DNA of 64,000 bases from Parasedimentitalea psychrophila (GTDB lineage Bacteria > Pseudomonadota > Alphaproteobacteria > Rhodobacterales > Rhodobacteraceae): assembly GCF_030285785.1 (NCBI RefSeq), contig NZ_CP127247.1, positions 3,061,501 to 3,125,500 on the forward strand, in the 5' to 3' direction. The translations under genes and the position numbers were made by a program. Shown in pieces: positions 24,517 through 33,422 of the stretch. The notes below the pieces were generated by a model, which searched no databases, was not told the DNA's origin, and saw nothing but the letters and a program-made list of their open reading frames with translations. The stretch's first letter is position 1, and every line of letters starts with the position of its first letter.

Positions 24517-25374
24517 ATGGAAAAATTTATCGCTGTTGTGTTTGATACAGAAGAAGCCGCCTACAAAGGTGAAACCGCGCTGCGAGACCTGCACCGGAAC
24601 GGCGAGTTGGCGGTCTATGCCGCCGCGGTGATCGGCAAAGATCAAGAGGGCAAGGTCGAAACCAAAAAGTTCGACGACGAAGGTCCTATAGGCACCGCCT
24701 TTGGCTTGATCCTTGGCGGTGTCGTCGGGGTACTTGCCGGACCCGTTGCCGTGGCCTCAGGCGCTGTGCTGGCCGGTTCGGCAGCTGCGGCCTCTGCTGC
24801 GGCAACAGGCCTGGCAGCCGGATCGCTGACGGGTGGCATGTTTGGCATGTACCGCGACCTTTGGGTTGCTGGCATTGATTCCGAGATGCTCGATCAGGTC
24901 AGCCTGGAGCTGCTGCCGGGGAAATCATGTCTTATTGCTTCGGTGGATGAAGTCTGGACCTCGCCTCTGGACGCTCAAATGGCCAGCGCCGGGGGCACCG
25001 TGTTTCGTAAGCTGCGGGTGGATGCGATCGACGAGCAGTTTGAGACTGAAATGGCCGAACTGGACCGCGAGATCGCCGACCTTAACGAAGAGATGGCGCA
25101 ATCGTCGGAGGCACCCAAGAAGGCTATCCACGCCAAAATTAATGCGGCAAAAGTGAAAATGACGGAGTCCCGCAGCAAAATCACCCATCGCTTGGATGAG
25201 CTTGACCGCGAGGCTGGCGCCCGTTTGGAGGCCATCGACCAGCAGATCACCACCGCCGCGGACAACACCCGTGAGAAATTCAAAAAGCGTAAAACAGAAA
25301 TTCAGGCGGACTATAAAGAACGCAAAGCCAAATTGGATGCATCAATGGCTTTGGCCAAAGACGCGCTGGCCTGA
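24517..25374 (+). CDS. DUF1269 family protein with long C-terminal coiled coil
   Basis: 285 residues. The N-terminal half (to about 165) is DUF1269-like: KFIAVVFDTEEAAYKGETAL, then a Gly/Ala-rich hydrophobic stretch (residues about 58-105, FGLILGGVVGVLAGPVAVAS) and SLELLPGKSCLIASVDEVW. The C-terminal 110 residues are a highly charged predicted coiled coil (for example MAELDREIADLNEEMAQSSE). The coiled coil is absent from the short paralogue at 21974, so this version may bind a partner or oligomerise. The function is unknown. No operon partner is close; the gene is convergent with yihY. Confidence 0.82.
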   Translation: MEKFIAVVFDTEEAAYKGETALRDLHRNGELAVYAAAVIGKDQEGKVETKKFDDEGPIGTAFGLILGGVVGVLAGPVAVASGAVLAGSAAAASAAATGLAAGSLTGGMFGMYRDLWVAGIDSEMLDQVSLELLPGKSCLIASVDEVWTSPLDAQMASAGGTVFRKLRVDAIDEQFETEMAELDREIADLNEEMAQSSEAPKKAIHAKINAAKVKMTESRSKITHRLDELDREAGARLEAIDQQITTAADNTREKFKKRKTEIQADYKERKAKLDASMALAKDALA

Positions 25375-25498
25375 TCCAGGCACACCTAGACCTATGGCGA
25401 GCCTAACCTGCGCTGAGCCTCTATTGGTGCAGGCGGCCTGTCGCAAGATAGTAAGGGATGCAGCTCCGTCGCGCAGTCACGCGCGGGTCTTGCATCAT

Positions 25499-26350
25499 TC
25501 AGTCTCCTGTGCCGGTGCCTGCGTCTTGACCTGCAATAAGCCGACCATTGAACTCTGCGCCGATTACAAAAATCGCCGCCATAACGTACAGGAATACCAG
25601 TGCAGTCATCACCCCTGCCAAACCTGCATAAGTAATGCTGTAGGCAGAAAAATTCGAAACATATTGCGCGAAAATCCCGCCGCTGGTGATCCAGAGAACC
25701 ACGGTCAGCACGACACCGGGAAGCACCTGCTTCAGAGAGTGGCTGTGGCCCGGCAACCATAGATGACAGGCCAAGACCGAAAAAATCAGCAAAATGAATG
25801 AAACGGCATGGCGCAGGGCTTCATAGGACAGAGCCCCGTCTTCAGTCATTTCAGAGCGTCCATAGACAGCCTCAATATAAACCGGAACTGCAAAAACCAA
25901 AGCCGCCGAAAAAGTCAGGATTGCTGCGCCGCACAGGACAAACAAAACACATACTGCACGCGATTTCCAAAGTGGCCGTGGATCGTGCTCGCGGTAAGCA
26001 TCCGTTAGGGTCTGGCGCACGGCATCCACCCCGTTGGAGGCAAAAAACACCGCCAACAAACCGCCAATTGTCAGAGTCTTCAGGCTGCTGTCGCGCAGAA
26101 CCGCCTGCACCTCATTTACAATCGGAGCCGCAATGCTGTCCGGCCAGGTCCCGTAGACAAATTCGACAATGTCCTGGGTCGAAACCCCATCCGACACCGC
26201 CCGCCCCAAGGACAGCGCAAAGATCGTGAAAGGAAACAAGGCCAGCATCATCGACATGGCTATATGGCTGCTTTTGGACCACCCGTGCTGGCTGTCGAAC
26301 CGGACCAAAGCGGCCCAGAGTGCCAATGTTATTTGCCGCGCCGTCATCAC
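25499..26350 (-). CDS. YihY/virulence factor BrkB family inner-membrane protein
   Basis: 283 residues with six membrane helices. Family blocks visible include SSHIAMSMMLALFPFTIFAL near the N-terminus, LAVFFASNGVDAVRQTLTDA in the middle, and near the end VSNFSAYSITYAGLAGVMTA followed by GAEFNGRL. The last is the most conserved YihY segment. Family members are often misannotated as ribonuclease BN; biochemical function is unresolved, with an envelope role suspected. The gene is convergent with the coiled-coil DUF1269 gene. Confidence 0.9.
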   Translation of the reverse strand: MMTARQITLALWAALVRFDSQHGWSKSSHIAMSMMLALFPFTIFALSLGRAVSDGVSTQDIVEFVYGTWPDSIAAPIVNEVQAVLRDSSLKTLTIGGLLAVFFASNGVDAVRQTLTDAYREHDPRPLWKSRAVCVLFVLCGAAILTFSAALVFAVPVYIEAVYGRSEMTEDGALSYEALRHAVSFILLIFSVLACHLWLPGHSHSLKQVLPGVVLTVVLWITSGGIFAQYVSNFSAYSITYAGLAGVMTALVFLYVMAAIFVIGAEFNGRLIAGQDAGTGTGD

Positions 26351-26626
26351 CCGGAACCTCGCCCCTCAAAATAGGAGTTTCTAATGATAGGTCAAACGCC
26401 CCAAATGGGCCTATTTGCGCCAGTTCACAGGGCATTTTACCACAGCTTAGAACTGCTGCGGAGCTGCCGCAACAATTATGTACTGGCTGCAAACGACCAG
26501 TAGCTTGCTGGCCAATGAATTCAAAATAATCATTGATATGTGAAAATAAATCGATTGCCCGGGAAATTACGCTATGTAGTTAAAGGTCGTAGAAAGCCCT
26601 TGTCGAATTCTTGAAAAGAGATGCAA

Positions 26627-26863
26627 ATGACTGACATAATTGATATTTTGGCAAACTTAAAGCAACGCCGCGATGAGCTGCGTTTGCAGCTGCATCTGGC
26701 ATCTAAGGAGGCCGAGGATGAATGGGAAGAGTTGACGGGCGAATGGGACAAGTTCCTGTCCCACTCTCAATTCGAACAAACCGCCGAAGATGTGGGCGAA
26801 GCGGCCAAGGAAATCGGCCTGAAGATGAAGGCGGCCTATGACCGCATGAAGAAAGGCGCTTAA
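26627..26863 (+). CDS. Small acidic helical protein of unknown function
   Basis: 78 residues, nearly all predicted helix with heptad-like spacing (DIIDILANLKQRRDELRLQL, then EAEDEWEELTGEWDKFL, then an amphipathic end GLKMKAAYDRMKKGA). AAGAGA lies about seven bases before the ATG at 26627; an ATG two codons earlier is possible. It starts a four-gene run with an AI-2E permease, a YqjD-like and a YqjE-like gene, and could correspond in role to YqjC-type partners. I do not recognise a named family. Confidence 0.7.
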   Translation: MTDIIDILANLKQRRDELRLQLHLASKEAEDEWEELTGEWDKFLSHSQFEQTAEDVGEAAKEIGLKMKAAYDRMKKGA

Positions 26864-26887
26864 CCATGTCCGGAGAAAGTCCCGGAT

Positions 26888-28045
26888 ATGGCTGAACCCG
26901 CCACCGGAGCCAGTTCAGCCAAGATGACGTTTGGCCTGGCTTTCTGGCATCGCCTTGTTGTTGTGGTGTTTTTTACCGTGGCGGGCCTTGTTCTGGCCGC
27001 CGATGTACTGGCGCCTCTTTCCGTCGCCTTGCTGCTGTTTGTCCTGCTGACGGCCATCATTGACCGCATTGGCAAGATCGACATTGGCGGTCGTCAGGTT
27101 CCAGGCTGGTTGGCCCATGTTCTGGGCATTGCCCTGGTGTTGTTTGGCCTGCTCGGCATTCTTTCGATATTGTCCAATCAAGCAGGCGACGTGGCCGCAG
27201 CGCTTCCTCGGTACGAAGAGCGGTTTGCCAGCATTGCCAGCCGCGTTATTGCCCTGGTTGGCGACACAAATTATGCCGCCGCACAATCCGCGCTGAGTGA
27301 CCTGAACATTGCCGATTTCGCCTCAGGGCTACTCAGCTCTGCCGGAACCTTTCTGAGCGCGTTTTTCTTGGTGTTGCTGTACATCCCGTTCATGATGCTG
27401 GAACGGGGGCCCATGCGGGCAAAGATCGAACTGGCTTCCCCTGATGAGGGGTTTAGTGCCAACCTGCGCCGTGTACTCCGCAGCATTTCCCTAAGCCTTC
27501 AACGTTACATGGGTATCAAAACGTCTGTCAGCCTCCTGACCGGGATGGGCAGCTACGCAATAATGCGCCCGGTCGGGCTCGACTTTGCGGAGACCTGGGC
27601 CGTTCTCGCTTTTGCACTGAATTTCATTCCGACCATAGGGTCGATTATGGCGGTTGCCCTGCCATCGCTGGTGGCGCTGGTCCAGTTTGAAACCTTTACC
27701 CCGTTCCTGATCATCGTTGCTGGTTGCGGGGGGGTACAATTTGTCGTCGGCAACATACTTGAGCCGTCTCTGACCGGCCGCTCGCTTAACTTATCTCCCC
27801 TTATGGTCGTCTTGGCCCTCACGTTCTGGACAGCTATTTGGGGGATAACCGGGGCCTGGCTAAGTGTCCCGATCACCGTCTGTGCGTTGATCGTCATGTC
27901 ACATATTCCAGCAACGCAAAGCCTGGCCATTCTGATGTCAGGGGACGGCAAGCTTTTGCAAAGCACATCGGAGGATGCAGACAACCAGCCGGGAAAGCCG
28001 CTGCATCAGACCGGAGCGGCGCCGACACCAGCGCAAGGGGAGTAA
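26888..28045 (+). CDS. AI-2E/PerM family transporter
   Basis: 385 residues with about eight membrane helices. Family blocks: ADVLAPLSVALLLFVLLTAI, YMGIKTSVSLLTGMGSYAIM, FALNFIPTIGSIMAVALPSL, and NILEPSLTGRSLNLSPLMVV followed by WGITGAWLSVPITVC. It is only distantly similar to the other AI-2E protein in this window (18622) and lacks that protein's long C-terminal tail. It starts 24 bases after the small helical gene. The transported substrate is unknown. Co-transcription with YqjD/YqjE-like genes suggests a membrane-stress role. Confidence 0.87.
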   Translation: MAEPATGASSAKMTFGLAFWHRLVVVVFFTVAGLVLAADVLAPLSVALLLFVLLTAIIDRIGKIDIGGRQVPGWLAHVLGIALVLFGLLGILSILSNQAGDVAAALPRYEERFASIASRVIALVGDTNYAAAQSALSDLNIADFASGLLSSAGTFLSAFFLVLLYIPFMMLERGPMRAKIELASPDEGFSANLRRVLRSISLSLQRYMGIKTSVSLLTGMGSYAIMRPVGLDFAETWAVLAFALNFIPTIGSIMAVALPSLVALVQFETFTPFLIIVAGCGGVQFVVGNILEPSLTGRSLNLSPLMVVLALTFWTAIWGITGAWLSVPITVCALIVMSHIPATQSLAILMSGDGKLLQSTSEDADNQPGKPLHQTGAAPTPAQGE

Positions 28046-28050
28046 GACTA

Positions 28051-28347
28051 TTGGCGACAAAAGCACAGCTAGAAGCGGAACTTGCCGAGTTGAGGCAGCA
28101 GCTTGCGCAACAGAAGGCAGCCGCAACCGCTGCCGCAGCCAGTGAGGCTGGTAGGGGAAGTGTTGCAACCGACGGGGGCCTTTCCCAGCACAGCTCGGAT
28201 GACCCGGTCAGTGATCCAGATAATCCGGACTGGGAGGAACAACTTCAGGAAGTTCTGGCAGGGCTTGAGGACTTTCCACAGAAAAAACCGCTGTTGCTTG
28301 CTTTGGGCGCTTTGGCGCTTGGGTATCTGATCGGCCGTTCGAGATAG
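28051..28347 (+). CDS. ElaB/YqjD-like membrane-anchored protein
   Basis: 98 residues from a TTG start at 28051, which has AGGGGAG about eight bases upstream and begins five bases after the permease stop. The N-terminal 25 residues form a Leu/Gln-rich helix (TKAQLEAELAELRQQLAQQ). A disordered acidic middle follows, then a C-terminal anchor KPLLLALGALALGYLIGRSR. This layout (helix, linker, Gly-rich single C-terminal membrane segment ending in Arg) is that of ElaB/YqjD/YgaM proteins, which bind ribosomes at the inner membrane in E. coli. The similarity is architectural, not strong in sequence. Confidence 0.6.
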   Translation: MATKAQLEAELAELRQQLAQQKAAATAAAASEAGRGSVATDGGLSQHSSDDPVSDPDNPDWEEQLQEVLAGLEDFPQKKPLLLALGALALGYLIGRSR

Positions 28348-28358
28348 GAGCCAAATTC

Positions 28359-28820
28359 ATGAACCGAATATCCAGAAATATTTCTATTATCATGCGCGCG
28401 GAACGTCTGATTGCCCAACGCCACCTGGCAATTCTGCGCCGCCAGACCGGTCTTCTGGCCGCGGCGGGGCTGGTCGCTGGTTTGGGCATTATCATGCTGA
28501 ACATGGCAGCGTATCTTGGCCTGGCCGATGTGGTGTCAAAACCTCTCGCGGCGCTGATCGTGGCAGCTGTCAATCTGGTGCTGGCGGGGATACTCGCGTC
28601 AATAGCGGGCAACGCAAATTTCGAGGCGGAAACCGCCCCGGTGGCCGAAGTTCGCGATTTGGCGATGGAAGATCTTGAAGCAGAGTTTCAAGTTGCCGTT
28701 GGCGAGGCCAAGGCGGCGGTTGATGGGATAAAACGCATGGCAAATGATCCACTGGGTATGATTGTGCCCGGTGTCGCAGGTGCGGTGGCAAAGGCAGTGG
28801 TCAAGAACCTGAAGAGCTGA
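28359..28820 (+). CDS. YqjE-like (phage-holin superfamily III type) membrane protein
   Basis: 153 residues. Two adjacent membrane helices (about 31-52, LLAAAGLVAGLGIIMLNMAA, and 61-85) are flanked by a basic N-terminus and a 65-residue amphipathic C-terminus (AEVRDLAMEDLEAEFQVAVG). This matches the YqjE/putative actinobacterial holin-X pattern that accompanies YqjD-like genes. It starts 11 bases after the YqjD-like gene. Its end overlaps the end of the convergent mscS gene by 20 bases. Confidence 0.65.
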   Translation: MNRISRNISIIMRAERLIAQRHLAILRRQTGLLAAAGLVAGLGIIMLNMAAYLGLADVVSKPLAALIVAAVNLVLAGILASIAGNANFEAETAPVAEVRDLAMEDLEAEFQVAVGEAKAAVDGIKRMANDPLGMIVPGVAGAVAKAVVKNLKS

Positions 28821-29937
28821 TCACGTCCGGCACGGAAACCTTGGCAAGTTCAACAGTCTGCGTTGGATATGCCAAAGCCGTTCCGGCTTGTTCAACGACT
28901 TCAAGGATTTTCAACGACAGCCGTTCGTTGACTTGCAGCGAGTTGGCATAGTCAGGAACCTTGGTCCAGGCATAGAAGATGATTGGGACAGCGCTGTCTG
29001 TAAGCGCCTGGACATACACATGCTGCGGCGCGTCATCGGACAATTCAAAATCATCGCTTTGTGACAAATACTGGCGCAGCGCATCCCGCACTTGGGTGAT
29101 CTGTGCAGGGCTGCTCGACAGCACCAAAGGAATGCTCAGCAAGACGCGACGATTGGTGCGGTGGGTGAAATTGAGAACAACGGCATTGGACAGATCCGAA
29201 TTAGGAACATAGCGCGGTATCTGGTCAAATCCCTTGATCAGGGTAGATCTGAGATCAATGTTCTCAACGGTTCCAACCAGGACGCCTTCGATCTGGATCA
29301 CATCGCCAACGGCAAACCGCTTTTCGCTCATATTATTCATCCCGGCAATCAGATTGCGGATCAGATCCTGGGTGGCAATCGCAATCCCGGCCCCCAGCAC
29401 GCCAACGCCAGTCAGGGCGCCAGTGATGTCAACTTGCCAGACCTTTAACAACGAGGTGATAGCAAACAGGAGAACGCCAAATTGAGCAACCCGCTCCATC
29501 CACCTGGCTTCCATGTGGATTTTCCTGAACCGGCCGTTGCGCAACAGCGAAACAAACGGGCCGCTTAGATTGTACCAGCCGGAGAACACCGCGACGATCG
29601 CCACCGACGCCAGTATTCTATTGAGCAAACCATCTACGAAATCAGGCAAATTCAGCACGTCCAGCACCGGATAAAGGGCCAGAACAACCACAAGAATTGC
29701 AGTCGTAGCGGCCAATTCAGTTCGGACCTGCTCGGGCAGTTGCACAGACAATTGTTTCAAAAGCCGGGTAGACAGGCCCAAAACCCAATGGGCGATTACA
29801 TTGCGCGCCAGCCAGATCAACACTATGAAAATCAGCGCCAGAAAAAAGTTAGTCTGATCAATGGAGGCCAGCCAATTTGCAAATCGCACCGCAATTCTTG
29901 CGGCGGGTTCAGGCAAGGGAAAAGGCTCTGGCTCCAT
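28801..29937 (-). CDS. MscS-family mechanosensitive channel
   Basis: 378 residues. Three to four N-terminal helices are followed by the pore helix and MscS beta domain: LTGVGVLGAGIAIATQDLIR with the Gly/Ala-rich pore lining, then KRFAVGDVIQIEGVLVGTVE and IDLRSTLIKGFDQIPRYVPN, the family's strongest signature. A C-terminal alpha-beta domain follows. Channels of this type release solutes on hypo-osmotic shock. I place the start at 29937, which has AAAGTGGA upstream; a frame 15 codons longer exists. The gene is divergent from cls. Confidence 0.9.
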   Translation of the reverse strand: MEPEPFPLPEPAARIAVRFANWLASIDQTNFFLALIFIVLIWLARNVIAHWVLGLSTRLLKQLSVQLPEQVRTELAATTAILVVVLALYPVLDVLNLPDFVDGLLNRILASVAIVAVFSGWYNLSGPFVSLLRNGRFRKIHMEARWMERVAQFGVLLFAITSLLKVWQVDITGALTGVGVLGAGIAIATQDLIRNLIAGMNNMSEKRFAVGDVIQIEGVLVGTVENIDLRSTLIKGFDQIPRYVPNSDLSNAVVLNFTHRTNRRVLLSIPLVLSSSPAQITQVRDALRQYLSQSDDFELSDDAPQHVYVQALTDSAVPIIFYAWTKVPDYANSLQVNERLSLKILEVVEQAGTALAYPTQTVELAKVSVPDVISSSGS

Positions 29938-30103
29938 AGATTCCACTTTGTTTCTGCTGCCATTGCCGGTGCCAGACAGCAAGTTTCAGATTGCCGACAA
30001 TATAGGGCTGTTGATATTTATTCTCGGTCACAACGGCAAAAGAATCCAGTTAATTCTGGCAATTCAAGTGACCGGCTCTAGGCTCATTGACGGAGGAAAG
30101 CCT

Positions 30104-31513
30104 ATGGCTGCACAGATTGCCCTGGTGATATTCGCCGTGCTGGAGGCTATTGCTATCTGGTTTTCTTGGCGCGCAATTTCATCTGCGCGAACGTCTCAAG
30201 GGGCCGTTGGTTGGGTGATATTCCTGATTGCTGCGCCCTATGCGGGGGTGCCGCTGTATCTGTTTCTGGGGCATCATAAATTCAAACATTACCTGGTTGC
30301 CCGGCGCGACAGCGAAGACATCATTGAGGGGGTGAAGACCTTCAAAGACGCCAACGCACCCGCTGCCAAACCCAGTTTTCCTGTTGAAGCCTTTGAGAAA
30401 ATCTCGGAGCTACCGGCAGTGCGTGGCAACAGTATGACGTTGCTTGTCGATGGCAACGCTACATTCGATGCTATCTTTGCGGCGATCGATGCGGCTGAGA
30501 CCTATGTTCTGGTGCAGTTTTATATCATTCACGACGATAATCTGGGACAAGCCCTTGCTCAGCACCTGATCGCTGCAGCCAAACGCGGTGTCACTGTAAG
30601 GGTTATGTTCGACGCCGTGGGCAGCACCAAACTGCCGCACAGCTATCACCAGCGCTTGCGCGAGGCTGGCGTGCAAGCCGTCGATCCCAAAAAGACCCGT
30701 GGCCCTAAGAACCGGTTCCAAATCAACCTGCGCAACCACCGCAAGACGGTTGTGATCGACGGAAAGACCGGCTTCACGGGCGGTTTTAATGTCGGCGACG
30801 AATATATGGGCAAAAATCCAAAATTTGGCGACTGGCGCGACACCCATGTCGAACTTCAGGGTCCGGTTGTGACGCAACTACAGCTGGTCTTTGCCGAAGA
30901 CTGGCATTGGGCCACCTCTGAGGTGCTGACCGATGTTCTGAACTGGGAAGCACCGCACGCCCCCGAGGACATGACCGCGATGATCGTGCCAACCGGTCCG
31001 GGCGACGAGATGGAAACCGGGGCTCTGTTCTTCTTCTCAGCCATCAGCGCAGCAACGAGGCGGGTTTGGATTGCGTCACCTTATTTCGTACCGGATACCG
31101 ACGTCCTGACGGCGCTGAAACACGCGGCCTTGCGCGGGCTGGATGTGCGCATCCTGGTCCCCGAAGTTATAGATCACAAAATCCCCTGGCTGGCGGCCTT
31201 TGCCTTTTTCGACGAGGTCAGGGCAGCCGGAGTTCAGGTCTGGCGCTACCAGCCGGGATTTATGCATCAGAAAGTGGTGCTGGTGGATGATGATTTTGCG
31301 GCCATTGGCACAACCAACCTGGACAACCGCTCGTTCCGGCTGAATTTCGAGGCCATGGCCGCCTTTTTCGACCCGCGTCCTGCTGCCGCAACAGCAAGCA
31401 TGCTGGAAAGCGATTTCGAACGCGCTTTGCTGCTAGGCAAAAAACTGCACGAGCAACCCTGGCGTATCCGTGTCGGTGCTCCGATAGCCCGACTGTTTGC
31501 GCCTGTGTTGTAG
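30104..31513 (+). CDS. cls: Cardiolipin synthase (phospholipase D superfamily)
   Basis: 469-residue membrane enzyme that condenses two phosphatidylglycerol molecules (or a related pair) to cardiolipin. Two N-terminal helices precede two HKD motifs: His212 in NHRKTVVIDGKTGFTGGFNV and His388 in MHQKVVLVDDDFAAIGTTNL. The family's spacer block LVQFYIIHDDNLGQALAQHL is also present. The ATG at 30104 has a perfect GGAGGAAAG ribosome site, so the longer upstream frame is rejected. Its location beside mscS, YqjD/YqjE-like and PerM-like genes suggests coordinated membrane remodelling under osmotic stress. Confidence 0.92.
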   Translation: MAAQIALVIFAVLEAIAIWFSWRAISSARTSQGAVGWVIFLIAAPYAGVPLYLFLGHHKFKHYLVARRDSEDIIEGVKTFKDANAPAAKPSFPVEAFEKISELPAVRGNSMTLLVDGNATFDAIFAAIDAAETYVLVQFYIIHDDNLGQALAQHLIAAAKRGVTVRVMFDAVGSTKLPHSYHQRLREAGVQAVDPKKTRGPKNRFQINLRNHRKTVVIDGKTGFTGGFNVGDEYMGKNPKFGDWRDTHVELQGPVVTQLQLVFAEDWHWATSEVLTDVLNWEAPHAPEDMTAMIVPTGPGDEMETGALFFFSAISAATRRVWIASPYFVPDTDVLTALKHAALRGLDVRILVPEVIDHKIPWLAAFAFFDEVRAAGVQVWRYQPGFMHQKVVLVDDDFAAIGTTNLDNRSFRLNFEAMAAFFDPRPAAATASMLESDFERALLLGKKLHEQPWRIRVGAPIARLFAPVL

Positions 31514-31629
31514 GCCTGCTCATTTCGTTGAGCTAGCAAAAGGGCTTTGTTGATGGCGTGGAACCGTTGTCAGGACGGCATCAAAATGGGCCTGAGATGT
31601 TGTCAGCTGGCATGGTTTCGTCCCTGTCG

Positions 31630-32427
31630 TCAGAACAAGTATAGTTTGTCATTTTCCAACACTTCAACCTGGTGCGTGACCAGCCCACCATCTGTCGTCC
31701 GGTGGTGGAGCTGGAATTCCGGGTTGGTAAGGTGGAAACCGGACGATTTCTTGAGCGTGAGATCCAGCGCCAGCCGCATACCGCCCGCAGAAGGGGCCGT
31801 ACTGACAACCGTTCCACGCCATTGGGTATGGGCGGTCAAATGGATGTGCCCGCAGAGAATACGCTCGATGTTGGGAAATCGTTCTACAAGCCCTTCCAAC
31901 AGGTCAGCCCCTTGAAAACCATCCTCATCGGTCTCCAGCACTCCGAATTTCACCGGTGGATGATGCATGAACAAGACTGTGGGCCGCTCCGGTGCCTCGT
32001 TCAGCCGTGCTTGCAGCCAGTCGGCGCGCCTTTGGCAGATCTCGCCGCCAGGAGCGCCCGGTTTGGTGCTGTCCAGGCCGATTAGGCGGATGTCGTGGTC
32101 TTCGATCACATAGTGCAGGAATTCTTCGTCTTGCGCTGGGCAGGTTGACCCCGAAAACACTTTGGCCAGCGTTGTTCTGTCGTCATGGTTTCCGGGCACC
32201 ACATGATAGGGCATTTTCAGTGGGTCCAATAGATGCTTGGCCTGTGCGGCCTGTGCGGCCGTGCCGTCATGGGTAATGTCCCCAGTGATCAAGGCCACGT
32301 CGGGCAGCGGATCGAGTTTGTTGAGGCAGCTCACAAGCTGCGCCAATCTCTCACTGGTCGGCGCGACATCGCATGTTTTTCGGCCCGGTTCCACAATGTG
32401 GGGGTCGCTGATCTGTGCGATTAGCAA
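31630..32427 (-). CDS. Calcineurin-like phosphodiesterase (CpdA/GpdQ type)
   Basis: 265 residues with every metal-binding motif of the family: AQISDPHIV (D-x-H), ALITGDITHDG, VPGNHDDR, LFMHHPPV and CGHIHLTAH. Length and opening match class III cyclic-nucleotide phosphodiesterases (CpdA) and glycerophosphodiesterase GpdQ. The enzyme is cytoplasmic (no signal peptide). The active site does not separate cAMP from glycerophosphodiester substrates. Given the neighbouring phospholipid genes, a glycerophosphodiester role is possible. The gene is convergent with cls. Confidence 0.87.
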   Translation of the reverse strand: MLIAQISDPHIVEPGRKTCDVAPTSERLAQLVSCLNKLDPLPDVALITGDITHDGTAAQAAQAKHLLDPLKMPYHVVPGNHDDRTTLAKVFSGSTCPAQDEEFLHYVIEDHDIRLIGLDSTKPGAPGGEICQRRADWLQARLNEAPERPTVLFMHHPPVKFGVLETDEDGFQGADLLEGLVERFPNIERILCGHIHLTAHTQWRGTVVSTAPSAGGMRLALDLTLKKSSGFHLTNPEFQLHHRTTDGGLVTHQVEVLENDKLYLF

Positions 32428-32516
32428 GAGGAGTTCGCCTCTCCGTGGCTAAATTTCGGCATCCGTCGCCTCCCTAAATTTCATCAGTTTGCTGAACTAC
32501 GCCCAACAACAATTGC

Positions 32517-32668
32517 TTGGCGAGCGCTTTGGCACAATCAATTCCCCGCTGGCAATTCGGCGCTGGCAATTCCAGGCTGGCGCGCAGCGATATAACAACA
32601 ACCCTAACATCACTACCCATCGAGCTTAAAACACTTTGCGGGCACGGGTTGCGAATTATCCGCATGCG
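32517..32668. repeat. Dispersed repeat, copy B (partner at 4919-5043)
   Basis: This is the second copy of the repeat described at 4919. It contains an extra block of about 28 bases in which GCTGGCAATTC is itself duplicated (32547-32575). Copy B ends at CCGCATGC, as does copy A. Confidence 0.55.
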
Positions 32669-32681
32669 GGAGGGGCCCGGG

Positions 32682-32730
32682 GCAGGAGCCCAGAACAGGA
32701 GCCCAGAACAGGAGCCCAGAACAGGAGCCT
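32682..32730. repeat. 13-base tandem repeat (almost four units)
   Basis: The unit CAGGAGCCCAGAA is repeated head to tail with period 13 directly after dispersed repeat copy B. It is non-coding and was probably made by slippage. Confidence 0.85.
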
Positions 32731-32862
32731 GTCTGTTTCATATTGCGTCATGGTGCCACCTCGTGTTGCTTTGATTGTCCCCAAAGCTGGTGGAGAACAG
32801 CTCTGGGGAATAGCCAGGGGGGCAACATTCAATGCCGATTGACACAGACTATTTTCAACCAA

Positions 32863-33314
32863 TTACAGAGTTACAGGCCTGTTCCAAGCACCCCGAAAGC
32901 CGCCCTCTCGCCCATTGCCAACTCGCCTAGCGAGCGTGTCAATCAGCGCGGTTGGCCCACCGACGATACGTGCCATTCCATCTTGTCCGGGCAGAGGCTG
33001 GCGTTGCGGGGGCGGTCCACATCCCAAGATAACAGCGTCACCTTGGTTAAACTGCTCGAAGGTTTTCAAGCCAAGTATTTCGAGCCATCGAGCGACAACG
33101 GGTTGATGCTTTGGCCAAACCCAGGTTGGCCCAAGATCGGCAAGTGCTCGGTTGGTCACCGGTTGCCGCAAAGCGCGAATGCGGCCGCCGATTTGCGCAT
33201 CCGCTTCGACAATCTGAACGCAAGCGCCCGCATTTTGAAGAGTTACGGCTGCTGTTAGCCCGGAGAGCCCCGCACCTATCCGGAGAGCCCCGCACCTATG
33301 ATGACGATGCCCAA
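32863..33314 (-). pseudogene. Flavin-containing amine oxidase pseudogene (N-terminal fragment)
   Basis: The minus strand reads GIVIIGAGLSG and, after a frame change, GLTAAVTLQNAGACVQIVEA, then IGGRIRALRQPVTN. This is the FAD-binding N-terminus of amine oxidases. A likely TTG start at 33314 with GAGG upstream opens the frame. A 20-base tandem duplication (33260-33299) inside the GxGxxG codons shifts the frame and breaks the gene. The rest is also cut off after about 150 codons (near 32900), where a full enzyme needs about 450, so the gene is doubly inactivated. Confidence 0.8.
33260..33299. repeat. 20-base perfect tandem duplication
   Basis: CCGGAGAGCCCCGCACCTAT occurs twice with no gap. Removing one copy restores the reading frame through the nucleotide-binding motif of the amine-oxidase pseudogene, so this is an inactivating slippage event. 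Confidence 0.95.
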
Positions 33315-33422
33315 GCTTATACCTCAATTGTTTTGACAGTGACCGAAATCAAGAATTCGGCCACTGTTCGTCGGGAAGCACTCTGCGTCCAAACCATCCC
33401 GTTTTGCAAGCAATCCCGGCGG

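Noticed and set aside
26351-26626. Possible small RNA or gene in the gap between yihY and the small helical gene
   Set aside because: The 275 AT-rich bases show no hairpin with a T tract and no frame with a ribosome site. They are probably just two promoters.
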